Assembly: GCA_963513935.1 (NCBI GenBank) | Contig: OY740772.1 | Span: 105,423,989-105,487,988 of the forward strand | Reading direction: 5' to 3' | DNA: 64,000 nt | Origin: Aphrophora alni | Taxonomy: Eukaryota > Arthropoda > Insecta > Hemiptera > Aphrophoridae | Part shown: positions 36,241 to 47,390 of the stretch, in pieces | Layout of the letters: the number at the start of each line of letters is the position of its first letter | Numbering within the stretch: position 1 is the stretch's first letter | Notes under the pieces: model-generated | What the model was told of the DNA's origin: nothing | Database searches by the model: none | The model's input: the letters and a program-made list of their open reading frames with translations, nothing else | Translations under genes and position numbers: made by a program

Positions 36241-37816
36241 GTAGATTCCTTATTGAATATGCGTTTGAGAGTCGTAAGCTCTGAAGGGCACATATGGTCT
36301 TCTGACGGAATATACATTATTCTAAACTTACTAGTAGGTCTATGTCGCTTTAGTTTATTTAATTTTCAAATTTTGACATCACTTCTATACAACTTTAATT
36401 ATTTATCCACAGCTAAATTATAAACTTTAGTATTATGGTGAAAAATTGTTTAATGCCTAATAACGCTTAAGACGAACATATTTTAACCGAAAAAATAAAA
36501 CCCCATTATAAAAACACAAGTCATTATTGGTGCAATTCAACTTGAATTCAAGTACTCAGCGTGCTAACCTATATACGTAAAAAAGCTAGCTTAGCAAAGT
36601 TTGAAGATTTGCCGAAGGCGAATGAAAGATGGCTGCCACTTGTTTCAAGAGCCTATTGTGCCTGACTCAACGGCTGACCTACAATGTAATGATTGGACTA
36701 TACCTGCGAACTCGTTTTATATTAACCCTTAAAATTTAAGATAAGTTTATACATTCATATAATTACAGTACAGCTAAGAAAATGTTATTTAAGTTTTAAT
36801 AATGAATATAAATTAATAATTTCAAACACACCCTATTTAAAATTTCAAAACACAATATATTATTAGTTTTTTTTAAATTTTATGCAGCTTTTACAAATGT
36901 ATAAACTTAAGTAAATACCTCCCAAAGAACATATTTAGTCACCTGTACATTTAACTGTTGAAGTTGAGAACATAGAACATCATTTACCAAAAAGTATATT
37001 TAACAATTTTATTTTTTTTTTTTTTTAATGCTGTTTAGACGAGTCATAAAGTTTTATACCATTATGATGGACATTATGAGATATAAAACTTTATCACTAA
37101 TTGATTGTCTTTACTTCAATCTAAGGAAGTGTAGCAGAGATGAATTAGTATTTTGAAACTGGTTTCGTTGAACTCAGTAATCCTGCAAGACTGCGAGTAA
37201 TTGCATCTAAAGGTTGAATTAAAATTGCCTAATATTTGGAATATAATATTGTGGTAAAAAATAAATTTTTTGAACATTAATTATAATAAAATTTTGTTTT
37301 CTGAGAAATGATGGTTTTATGTGGTTGACATTATAGGGTAGAAATTGTGTACTCGTATTAAAGAATGAATGAGGATTAATGAACAAACAAATTAACGACA
37401 TTCTTGTTTAGGTTAGTAGCAGATTTTAGTTAATGAGGATAGAAGAAATTTGTTGAATATCTATTTGTATAATTGTATTAGTACAGAGTCATAACTTGTG
37501 TTAGTGTAAGGAAAACAGGTGACTTGTATAAAACAGTTTGTGGTGGACGGTAAAATGTATAAACATTATGATTATAATAATGTTAAGAAAAGATATTGAG
37601 AAGACATGATAATGATAATATGTGTTTTCCAATTGAGAGTAAAAAGAGATTTACTAAATTGCTATAATAATTTTTATATAAGAAATCATAAAATTATTGT
37701 ATATAAAATTTAATTAATTAACTTTATTGTAATAGCAGATATTTCTTGTTGAAACTCCATATTCAAGGATAAAATAAAGCAAAAGCTTAAAGTTTCAAAT
37801 ATTTTAATAATATAAA

Positions 37817-37857
37817 TAGCTACAATTGTTTCGCCTTGCGGCATCATCAGGCAACTG
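37817..37857 (-). ncRNA. Hammerhead-like motif, intact core (C3-G8)
   Basis: The minus strand has core CTGATGA, one extra T, stem II GCC-gcaa-GGC, GAAA, a self-complementary ACAATTGT stem III, A and GC. The predicted cut is after GTA. Confidence 0.58.
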
Positions 37858-38278
37858 ATAATTTACAGGTATAGACAACTATTTAAACATAAGTAACGGA
37901 AAATTGAAATACAATAGAGAAATCGGGAAAGGTAGGGGGATGACCTAGCAGGTAGATAAAGGTAAATGAACTATTTTGGACTCGGGTCATAATTTTGATC
38001 CGAAATTGAATGTTAAACTCTTACATATAGAAAATAAAAGCAATAGATTAAATAATTTAGAATGTTTAGAAATAAATAGATCTATTTCACTTAGGCCTAT
38101 TCTCAACTTAAATGACCAAATTGTATTAAATTCGTCACCTCTTCTAAAACCCATCCGTACCATAGTTCATTAACCTTTATCTACCTGCTAGGTCACCCCC
38201 CTACCTTTCCCGATTTCTCTATTGTATTTCAGTTTCCTGTTACTTATGTTTAAATAGTTGTCTATACCTGTAAATTAT

Positions 38279-38318
38279 CAGTTGCCCGATGATGCCGCAA
38301 GGCGAAACAATTGTAGCT
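38279..38318 (+). ncRNA. Hammerhead-like motif, core mutated (CCGATGA)
   Basis: Twin of 37817-37857 in the right arm. Position 4 of the core is C instead of T; everything else is preserved. The U4 change should reduce or abolish cleavage. Confidence 0.55.
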
Positions 38319-38598
38319 CATTTATATTATTATAATATTTGAAACTTTAAGCTTTTGCTTTATTTTATCCTTTAATTAATTAAGTTCAAAAATACATTTT
38401 CTTTTATTATAACTGCTTATTTTATAAAATATAATACGTCTACCTAACTCCTGTATTTTGTTTTCCTATTTGACCAAGCAGAAAATATTTAACACTATTC
38501 TCCCTAAAACTCCTATTCAACAATGCATATTGATCAAACTATCGGAAATGTTTGTGGTTTAATTACCTAATATTAATAAGGAATTTTATTATTTTCAG

Positions 38599-38752
38599 GA
38601 GTTTAAGGAACAACAGGACGAGAATACATAAAAACCTATTTGTGGCGATGGTTATACAAGTTGTTATTCGACTAATCTTGTACATAGACCAGGCAATTAT
38701 CCGAGGCTGGTCCGATGCAACGTCAGGTCTTAGACACGGGATCGACAATACA
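38599..38752 (+). CDS. Dh31-R: DH31 receptor exon: intracellular loop 1, TM2, extracellular loop 1
   Basis: The acceptor is attttcag and the donor gtaagt. It completes an Arg codon and reads SLRNNRTRIHKNLFVAM, VIQVVIRLILYIDQAII, then RGWSDATSGLRHGIDNT. RNNRTRIHKNLF is the highly conserved first intracellular loop and start of TM2 in class B receptors. The last 20 or so residues are extracellular loop 1, which varies among species. Reading on past the donor gives VSWKKI and a stop, so retention of this intron would truncate the receptor after TM2. The exon is closely flanked by foldback and hammerhead-like repeats (37766-38373 upstream, 38818-38866 downstream). Confidence 0.95.
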
Positions 38753-38817
38753 GTAAGTTGGAAAAAAATATAATTAAAATTATTATTTGGGTTTTGTTGA
38801 ATATTTGTTATAAAAAC

Positions 38818-38866
38818 TAAAACACGACGTTTCGAGAGTATAAATAAACTCTCGTTATCAACTTGA
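38818..38866 (-). ncRNA. Hammerhead-like motif, U3-A8 type, perfect stem II
   Basis: The minus strand has TTGATAA at the core, one extra C, a perfect 6-bp stem II (GAGAGT with ACTCTC) around ttatttat, GAAA and ACGTCGTGTT. It lies 66 bp after the TM2 exon, on the antisense strand. It is the best-preserved member of its family in the window. Confidence 0.5.
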
Positions 38867-39229
38867 GCATACAAATTTTTAAAAACACCAACATAGCTTA
38901 TTTTTGGTATGGTCCGAAAATCATAAATTTAATTGCGAAGAGGCAAACTAGGGAAAAACTTGTGTCATAGAAAACTAATTTGAAGCCTCGTATATAAAAC
39001 TATGAGACAATTTTATCACTAAATCAATGTAGAAATCAGGATATTATGGCTTCCTTTAAATAAAACTAAATTAAAAAAATAAAAGAAAAATTCTTTTTTT
39101 AAAAACAACCCCTAAATATTTGTTGTCTAATACCAAGGTGAGAATAATAACTTGATCTCAGACGAAACCATTTAAAAAGGAGGCAAAATTTTGCTTAACA
39201 AGATAAATAAGATAACTTTCTCTTCGTAC

Positions 39230-39560
39230 ACGCTTTTAACAATCAGTTGCTTCCAGTTCTTTGTGTAGTACAGTTCTGTGTGTGGTGTTTCATATAATTA
39301 CGTTTGTATTTAGTCTTAGTTTTGACTACTCAGGTCTAATTTTAGGATTGAGTATCTTTTCTTAGTTTTAGTCTCCCACTTGGACCTATTATGTTGGTGT
39401 TTTTCACTTTTGACACCAACTAATACTTATAATAGTTTAACACTTGATAACGATAGTTGATTTGTATTCTCGAAACTTGGTGTATTTATTGTTAATACAC
39501 GAATAACGCAAATTTCCGATTAAACCATGTTAATAATATGACCAATCCATCATTATCTAA
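39230..39560 (+). repeat. Dispersed repeat with hammerhead-like motif (copy 2)
   Basis: Homologous in patches to about 1985-2300, including the ttctttgtgtagt block and a region rich in agtttta before the motif. The hammerhead-like part is at 39441-39490 (core TTGATAA, decayed stem II, GAAAC). Confidence 0.55.
39441..39490 (+). ncRNA. Hammerhead-like motif, U3-A8 type, decayed
   Basis: TTGATAA, one extra C, GATAGT paired imperfectly with ATTCTC, GAAA, then ACTTGGTGTA. Sense orientation. Confidence 0.4.
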
Positions 39561-42500
39561 TAACTTAACTAAAATATAATTTATAACCACTTTCCTAGTT
39601 TACGCTAGTAAAGACGTATTATTTAATGGGAAAATATCAGGTCTAAGTTTGAAATAAATATTTCTTACTATTCTTGATCGTCCGTACCAAAATTATTTTT
39701 AAATCCTAAACAATCGTAGCAATTTTGAATAAATTTTGTGGAATTTTAACTCTTGGAATATGATTGTAAGAATGGTTATTACAAAACATAATTGTAAGAT
39801 ATGACTACCTGCTATGGTCAAAATCATAAAACAAATATTTTAGAAGACAGGTTTAATTTAATTTAGCTTAATAGTACTCCATAATAATCCAATTAGTCAA
39901 TATTTTTCCAAAAATCTGAGTTAGGTAAAACAAACTTTTACGTTGTCTACCAAAGACTATCAATCAACTGTAGTGATTTTGTTATTCTTTCTAATTGATA
40001 AAATCTGAGATTATGACACTGAAAATTGCAATTTAATTGACAGTTTCCTACTGTAAAAAAATAAAACGATTTTAAATAAAATAAAGTTCTATAAACGCCT
40101 CTAACGATTACATATTTATCTAACGAAAATATTTACTAAAGATTACAAATCTTATTAAAATGTAAAGATCAGTTCCGCAAATCAATTTCCAAGTAAATTA
40201 TATACATACGGCACATACGGTATATATAAACGGTACCTGAAAAATCAACTTGAAATATTTAAAAACACATTTCATAAAACAATTTCATATATATTTCACA
40301 ATTCATATATATTTTATAGCTTTGATTATAGTGAAAGTTGTATTTACAGAATGGTTTAAAATTAAGTGCAACATGGGGGGGTGCTGATTTTAGAGGTAAA
40401 ACTAATAAAAAGATTAAATTGTTTATTTTGAATAACTCGAAAACTATTTACATTACAAATTGTTTACAAAAAACAATAGATTTTTCTTTTAACGGAAAAA
40501 AAAGGTTTGTAATTTTTTAAAGTGCTTTGTTAATACCAAACTGTAATGTAATATATAATTCTGTAGGTCAAAGGATATCCAAGTGAGCTACAAAAATTTA
40601 AAAACCATTGAAATTAGTATTAAAACACCAATCGTCATTTTGAAACAGTTGATGCAATTGTGACCAAAGGATAATAATGTTATTTTTTTAAAATTATAAT
40701 TCCGTAATACTTTGGTTTAGTCTAATTTTGATTGTTGCAGACAAAAATAAAGAAATTGTGTTGTTCTTTTTAACACTCCGTTATCCTTTGACTTAAAAAT
40801 AAATAAAAAGGATTTTGTTTTTCGCTAAAAAGAGGAAAATCGTTTGTTACTTGTAAATATTCTACAATATTAATAATTTTCAGATATTCAATATTAAACA
40901 ATTGAAAAGTCCACCATTTTCAAAAGTTCAAAATGAAGTATTTGTTTTCTCGTATATTAAAAAATTACATAATAATGTGTATACAGAATCTTCACTAAAT
41001 ACCTTATCAATTTCCATATATAAAAAAGTCAGAACGTAGCGTTTCCTGGCCTATATTTATATAAACTTGTTTTTCCTTATTTCTAAAATCAGCTCACAAA
41101 ATATTGACGTCCAATTATGAATCACCATGTACATAGAAATAGAAAAAAAATGTATTACTCAGTTAAATATAGATACGTCAATAAAAAGTAAAATATAAAA
41201 AACAAAAATGAAAAACTGTGACCATTAACAATGTTTACAATCTATGGCCTAATTAGCGATGTCGTAATACCTTCATTTAAATATGACTTTTAGATTTATC
41301 GTAAACACTTTATTTATCAAAAATACCATTTTAAGCTGAACTTTCAGGCAATGTATAAAATTTGCGTTTTATCTGTGTATTGTGTAATTAGTATAATTCA
41401 CGAAACCATAACAAAGTAATAAAAAAAACAAATAAACAATAGAAGGAAATAAATTCGTATATCAAAACTAAAAAATACATTTTAAAATAAGTTACAAAAT
41501 TATTTTATTCTGATATTGACTTCCAATCAGTTCTTAGATTATTATAATTTTCAAAGAGACATTCCATATATTCCTTTTTATGCTCAAAACCTTTTCTTTG
41601 AGAAAAGTTATTGAAGCAAAGGTAGACAAAGTTTTAAATGTACTAAAGCTAATTAAATGTCGTTCTGAAACAATAAAAATAAATTTAAAGACATTATTTT
41701 AATCATTTTAATTGCAGAACCTTAATAGAACCTTTATTAGAACTATTATTGGAAACTAGTATATTTAATGAATTATCTATTGTGAATTGCTTGTATAAAT
41801 TATAATAAAGGATAATAAAGGAATTATAAAATGTGGCTTTTATTTATTAACACTCACTGTTAGAATTATATAGTGAGTTTAATCACATTAAGTCGTTATG
41901 AAAAGTTAATAAAACTCACCATTCCTTTTACATCCTTATCTTGATATTTTTGATAAAGTTGCTTTACCTGAAAAGTACTTCAAATAGACCAAAGACAGTA
42001 GGATATTAATGATTAGCTTGAAAAGGTGTTAAAGAATATAATAACAACAACAATTATCATTCAAATGAAACCTACTTAGCTTATAATTAATAATAAACAT
42101 CCCAAATACAATGTTTTAAAATTTATGTATAATAAATAACCAGAAGCAAAGATTGTTTTATAGTCAACGAAACACAAATAAATGCTACCCTTTTAAGTAT
42201 TTAGATATTTAAATTCATAGTTTATCATAATTACATGATATAAGTTAAATAATTCGACTTACAAAATGAATCCTCTTTGCCTCTTATTCCAATTAGTAAC
42301 ACAAACTCCAAAGGAAATTCCACATAATATCTTGATGTTATACACAGTAACTCTTTATATAAAAAACACAGTGAACTTTATAAATATGAATACATGAACT
42401 TTATCTCAATGAATTCTTGTACCACTTTTAGGGAATAGTGATTAATATAATAAAATTAGTACCAACTTTTAGTAATTATAATGTAATAAAAACCGTACAC

Positions 42501-42676
42501 TCATAAACAAGCTTTAAGATTACATAATTATCAAAACAACTCATTATCTCCGTTAATTTCAACCTCTTAATCCTAATTTAAACTTTACTAAATTGTATTA
42601 AATATTGAGCTTGACTTATGAGAAAAATTATACAGTATAACAAACACACAGAACACAATTCTCACAAAAATACGCC

Positions 42677-42720
42677 TATCAGACGCGTTTCAACGACAAG
42701 GTCGTCCTCTTCAGTGATAC
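42677..42720 (-). ncRNA. Hammerhead-like motif, all core bases intact (C3-G8)
   Basis: The minus strand has stem I GTATCA/TGATA, core CTGAAGA, one extra G, stem II GACGA with TCGTT, GAAA, ACGCGT, C as the cleavage base. It is the most canonical copy in the window apart from the extra base. Confidence 0.65.
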
Positions 42721-42759
42721 ACGAGCTGAACATGTTATAGTTTGATTGGTGTAGCTCGT

Positions 42760-42804
42760 GTATCACTGAAGAGGACAACCTTGTCGTTGAAACGCGTCTG
42801 ATAC
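42760..42804 (+). ncRNA. Hammerhead-like motif, intact core, sense strand
   Basis: A 6-bp stem I (GTATCA with TGATAC), core CTGAAGA (42766-42772), one extra G, stem II GACAA with TCGTT (one mismatch compared with its twin), GAAA (42789-42792), ACGCGT, C at 42798. It lies in the sense strand of the receptor intron. Confidence 0.63.
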
Positions 42805-43644
42805 TTAGGCGTATTTTTTGTGAGAATTGTGTTCTGTGTGTTTGTTATACTGTTTACTAAATTGATTGTTCATCTATTCACGGGACGGTCAACTTATTCC
42901 TTTTCCCTCGCTAGCTATCTCCTACTAAGATTAGTACCTACTTTTTGGTAATTATAAACTAAAATATCCCGATCACTAATAAACAAACTTCTTATCATCT
43001 CCGTTAATTTGAACCATTTACTACCAATTTAAACTTTTCTAAATTGATTTCGCAGGACAGTTAACTATATACAGCTCTCTGCTCTTCTTTTCTCGCTAGC
43101 TATCTCATTACTCTCTATTCTTATCCTTCGTCATTTTTAAAACTCATTCCCACGCCAATGTATTTGTTCCTCATTGGTTTAAAAACATTTTCTTCCTTAT
43201 GTTATTTATATGGACCAACCACTTTCATCAATGTGTTTTTGTTGATGCATATTTTTAGCCTACGTAAATTTACTGTTTATGTTAATAGCCATTCTTTAAT
43301 ATAATCTTCTATTAATAACTTTTCCTGTTTACTGTCTCTGCAACTCTTGTTGAAATGTGTTTCATTACAAGTGTTTCACATGATTTTAACAAATCAATAC
43401 AAACACATTACACGCGTAACACCAACACATATTAGTTCTGTTTGTTTTCTGGTCACTTGTTACACTCTTGAAATTAAACTCTAGTTTGCATCTAATGTGT
43501 TTGAATATACGTGTTAAAATCATCTGACGATACCATTTGTGACGGGAAAACAACTCTAATGAAATACATTTCAACAATAATTGCATAAATAGTTAACAGG
43601 ACAAGATAATACATTTTTAATTTCCCTTTCATTTTGTTTCACAG

Positions 43645-43747
43645 CCGATATTGTGTGAAGCTTCTTACGTACTACTCGAGTACGCCAGGACTGCGATGTT
43701 TATGTGGATGTTTATCGAAGGCCTTTATCTCCATAATATGGTAACAG
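43645..43747 (+). CDS. Dh31-R: DH31 receptor exon: TM3
   Basis: The acceptor is tttcacag and the donor gtaagt. It reads PILCEASYVLLEYARTAM, then FMWMFIEGLYLHNMVT, ending one base into a codon. The Cys in ILCEA is the TM3 partner of the conserved extracellular disulfide to loop 2, whose other Cys is in the next exon (KCWWGY). MWMFIEGLYLHN is the hallmark of class B TM3, containing the E-G-x-Y-L motif involved in G-protein coupling. Confidence 0.96.
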
Positions 43748-43879
43748 GTAAGTTCCCTTTAACTGTTGATTTTGAATTCTAACTCAATCGGTAAATGTTT
43801 GGCGATTCACAGCTGTTTTGGATCTGTAATCTACTCAGAACCTAAGTTAACTTTCAAGGCCGTACTATGTTAACAAAAT

Positions 43880-44367
43880 AGGTTGTATCAAATAACTTGT
43901 GTGAGTAAATTAATCAAACTCATAACTTTATGGTATAAAAAGGATAATATATTTAATTTATATTTTCACCCTCTTTCAAAGTCACCATCACTTCTGCTGA
44001 TACTGATTCACATCCTCAATTAGTTATTGTCTGGGTAGTATCCTCATAGTTGAGCATTCCTTCCGCGACAACATTGTCTTAATTCACGTAATATTTCACA
44101 AGTGTAGTAATTAAAAAATTGGCGAAATCTGTACAAAATAAGTACTTCTGCTTCATTGAAAAGATTTATAGTTCAAGTTAAATGAACCACAAACACAATA
44201 TTTAGTAATATTCTACAATTTATTGAGTCTTGCCGACCAGTTTTACCAGTTATAACATTTACAAGGCAGAGTAAGAATAAATATTAGAAAGCAAACAATT
44301 AATAGACATTAGGAAAATACCGTTAATTTACATGAAATATAAAATTCAGGTTAGGTTAGGTTACATT
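43880..44367 (+). repeat. Tandem duplication, unit 1
   Basis: Direct repeat of about 480 bp with 44368-44843. Shared blocks include ttccgcgaca, ttaattcacgtaatatttca, ttctacaatttattgagtct and agaaagcaaacaatta. It ends in a short TTAGG run (44348-44366). A strongly decayed hammerhead-like piece lies on minus near 44225-44275. Confidence 0.85.
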
Positions 44368-44843
44368 AGGTTGTGCTAAATAACTTTTGTGAGAAATTTA
44401 ATCAATAAAATAATAACTTTATAAAATAAAAAGAGAATGAATTTTATTTATATTGTCACTCTCTTCTATAACATCATCACTTCCGCAAGAATAGTAGATT
44501 TGATTCACATTTTCTCACTTACCGGTACCTCATAGTTATGCATTTTTTCCGCGACACCATTGCCTTAATTCACGTAATATTTCACAAGTCTACTATTTAA
44601 AAATCGGCGAAATCTGTACAAAATTTGTATTTCTGTTTCATTGATACCACACGATTTATGCTCTAAGTTAAATGAAACACAAACATAAAATTCTACAATT
44701 TATTGAGTCTTGCTTACAAGTTTCGCCATTTACGACTATTACCAGGTAGCTTAACACAGAGTAAGAATATATATTAGAAAGCAAACAATTTACAGACATT
44801 ACGAAAATACCGTTATTTTGTATAAAATATAAAATTTAGGTTA
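44368..44843 (+). repeat. Tandem duplication, unit 2
   Basis: Second copy of the 480-bp unit, ending in a degenerate taggttagg. A decayed hammerhead-like piece with GGCGAAAC lies on minus near 44705-44750. The block ttctacaatttattgagtct recurs in reverse at 45530-45555, downstream of a PLE endonuclease remnant, so the unit is probably a PLE pseudo-LTR derivative. Confidence 0.85.
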
Positions 44844-44849
44844 GGAAAG

Positions 44850-45590
44850 ACTATGATTGTAGGGCCTCAACAAATGTTGAAGAAGTAGGGAATTTGTTAA
44901 CCTTATAGAAAGAAAAAAGTTAAATATAAATTTTGAACAGTTTTTTTCTCATAAAAATTGCGTATTTAATAATTTTGGTAATTTAACATTCATTTGGGAA
45001 TATACGAGAATAGAAAATTAACTTTAAACTAATTTTTATTGTAAGAATAATTTAAGAAAAGTGTTAGGGAATTTTAAAGATAAAATTGATAATATACAAA
45101 AAAGTTGTATATACAAACTGATTTGTAATACAGCTTATGTAGACCAAAGAGGCTGTAATTTCAATTATAGGTTGAGAGAACACGACAGAAGTTGGTAATT
45201 GGGTTATAATGACTAGCTTTTCCATCCTTTTTTTTATAAAAACCGTGTAGTGTTAGATTTCTATTCTAATAATAATTTTAAGGTTCTAATGTCAATGTAC
45301 ATCTTGGATATTTTAGAAAAGATTAATTTACGATTAAGTAGAATTTTTTACAAATTCTTCTCTCCTTCAACCTTTGTCGAGTAACCATAGTCTTTCCCAC
45401 ATCCCTTCCAAACCTTTCGTCTAAAGTTTCTTTCATATGTAAAGTAACGGTAATTTCATAATTTATATAAATTATTTCCTTTTCCATTGTGTTGCCTCGG
45501 TTATGCCTTAACTGGCGAAACGTTAGTCGGCAAGACTCAATAAATTGTAGAATTTTACAAAAATTCTGTTTATGTTCATTCCTTTTTTAT
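44850..45590 (+). mobile_element. Plus-strand PLE remnant: endonuclease piece and pseudo-LTR
   Basis: Around 45060-45200 the translation reads NFKDKIDNIQKSCIYKLIC, AYVDQRGCNFNYRLREHDRS. This fits the GIY-YIG motif of PLE endonucleases (CIYKLIC for GIYKL-C, YVDQRG for YIGQTG, R-EH). Downstream at 45494-45535 is a hammerhead-like motif in the same orientation. The copy is decayed and lacks the reverse transcriptase. Confidence 0.68.
45494..45535 (+). ncRNA. Hammerhead-like motif, decayed core
   Basis: GCC, a core that no longer matches (TCGGTTA), one extra T, stem II GCC-ttaact-GGC, GAAA, ACGTTAGTC, then GGC pairing with the leading GCC as stem I. Identified from its stems, GAAAC and GTC together with its place behind the endonuclease. 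Confidence 0.4.
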
Positions 45591-46015
45591 CAAACATTTA
45601 TCAAATTTTAAAGTAAATTTAATAAAAGTAGAATTAATTGAGTTTACAAATAGTTGGCGTTGATAGCTAATTAAAGTTAATTGTTAAAATTTATTAAATT
45701 AAAATTAACGAGGTTTCAAGTTTATAAATGTTAAGTAGCGACAAATTTATACTCTTGCGATTGTCTTGCCTTGTATCAATACAATATTGAATCTGGTGAA
45801 AATAAGTTATTAACCAAGCTAACGATAAAACGAACAAAAGTTTCATATCTGGCTCAGGTTTGATAGTATCATAAAAATGAATGTCTAGAGAAGATTTTAA
45901 ATTTTAATTATTTTTTTTACGTTTCAAACACTCCACATTATTACAGGTTGATTTAAAGTTGTACGTCAATATTTCGGTAACTAATTCTAGATATAAAATT
46001 TTTAAAACAAGTTTA

Positions 46016-46156
46016 TTAATAACTATTAATTACCTTATTTAGAGGTGATGAGGTCGAACAATCCTTATGTAGATATGATTACTATATCTTCTTCATATGA
46101 CGCGTTTCGACTATTATTCAGTCATTATCAAATAAGGTAATTAATAGTTATTAATT
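46016..46156. mobile_element. Small foldback around a hammerhead-like motif
   Basis: Arms of about 26 bp (ttaataactattaattacc and its complement) flank a minus-strand motif at 46094-46132: TTGATAA, one extra T, stem II GACT-gaataat-AGTC, GAAA, ACGCGT and C. The core is the U3-A8 type. Confidence 0.6.
46094..46132 (-). ncRNA. Hammerhead-like motif, U3-A8 type, good stems
   Basis: Core TTGATAA, one extra T, 4-bp stem II, GAAA, self-complementary ACGCGT, C as predicted cleavage base. Stem III and cleavage base match those of the 42-kb family although the rest differs. Confidence 0.5.
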
Positions 46157-46349
46157 ATTTACAATCCAGTTGGGCTACATACATAATAAAAATACAAGTT
46201 TATTATAGGACGAAAACGTTTCATTTTCCATTTGAGGGTCATTTTGTGTTCTTACAAAAAAACATATGTGTATGTAGATAAAACATCGTGTGAAGATTTG
46301 GTGTATGCTTTATTTATGTTACCTGTTAACCAGAAAACCAAAACTTTAT

Positions 46350-47390
46350 TTTACATTTTCAAAATTACTGCCTTTTAACATATTTAAAGTCGAATATATC
46401 GTAAACCATTAATATTTCTAAATATTTACTATAAATAAGAAAGATTTCCTTCATTATATAATAAAAAATTAATATTTAGCTGTAAGTCAATATTAATCAA
46501 CAATCAAGTTATCAACAAATAATACTAAAAACATGATTTATTGTTAATTGTCTACAACATCCTAGATTAACCTAAACCAAAATATTATTTAATTACGATA
46601 ATTTTTAAGAATAATATTAAATCCATTTCCCAAAAGGAGTGGTATTTTAATAAATAATTTTAATATTTCACAATGGTTTACCATACTTTTGTAAACTTAC
46701 CTATAAACAAATAAAATTTATCAGAATTTAGTTTGAAAATTTGTTAGTTATCTATTTTCAACTTATAAGGAAAATAACTTTTCGTCAAAAGAGGTTACTG
46801 TATTGTAGATATTTTTAAATTATAATGGTTTTCGAGATATTCAAAATTAAACGTTTTAAACTTCTGTCATTTTGAAAATGAACAAAATAAAGTTTTGATT
46901 GTCTGGTATACTAATCAAAGTTTAAATAAATAATTCATTTTTAAATTCGTGTTTCCAAAAAAAAAATCGTTGGAAGTAGATAAGATATGTTGTGAAGATT
47001 TGGTAAATAAATTATTTATGTAACCTTTGACCATTATACTAAAACAAAAATTAATTTTTTTACATTTTCAAAATGGCGGATGTATAAAACGTTTAATGTC
47101 GAATATCTTGAAAACTATTAACATTAAAAATATATTTACAATACACAAACAACTATTAAGGAAAATCAGAATGATAAAAAGTTACCTAAGTAAAATATAT
47201 GTGGTGTAACCAAATTATCACCGAAAACTACAACATACAATATATTATCTTCCTCCAAACGATACATTTTTTTTAATACTCAAATTCCGGACCTATGTTT
47301 AAGTAAATTTTTTTCTAATTTTAGCTCTAGAATCAACTAACAAAATACAGAGGTATAATTTTGAATCACCCTGTATTTACGGTTACATTT
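46350..47390. repeat. Cluster of related repeats with cattttgaaaat core
   Basis: Copies near 46350-46440 (plus), 46800-46900 (reverse) and 47030-47130 (plus) share acattttcaaaat, tttaatgtcgaatat and aaaactattaacatt. A caccctgta end near 47368 looks like a TIR of the mariner-like kind. Similar motifs occur near 3905, 4275, 34213, 54076 and 56520. Confidence 0.5.

Larger units (their letters stand above)
37766..38373. mobile_element. PLE remnant flanked by inverted pseudo-LTRs
   Basis: Two arms of about 208 bp (37766-37973 and 38163-38373) are reverse complements. The 190-bp interior encodes on plus NVKLLHIENKSNRLNNLECL, EINRS and LNLNDQIVLNSSPLLKP, which resembles the extreme carboxy terminus of PLE proteins after the GIY-YIG domain. 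Each arm carries a hammerhead-like motif; the plus one follows the coding remnant in the same orientation. It ends only 225 bp before the TM2 exon. Confidence 0.78.
42631..42852. mobile_element. Foldback with two well-preserved hammerhead-like motifs
   Basis: Arms of about 97 bp (42631-42726 and 42753-42852) surround a 26-bp loop. Each carries a hammerhead-like motif. Its outer arms (acacagaacacaattctca) are shared with the 11.9-kb element, so both belong to one family. Confidence 0.85.
38753..43644 (+). other. Receptor intron, 4.9 kb
   Basis: This intron lies between TM2 and TM3 exons. It contains hammerhead-like motifs at 38818-38866 and 39441-39490 and the well-preserved inverted pair at 42631-42852. 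The stretch from about 39.6 to 42.6 kb is AT-rich, with no coding potential or repeat I could name. Confidence 0.85.
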
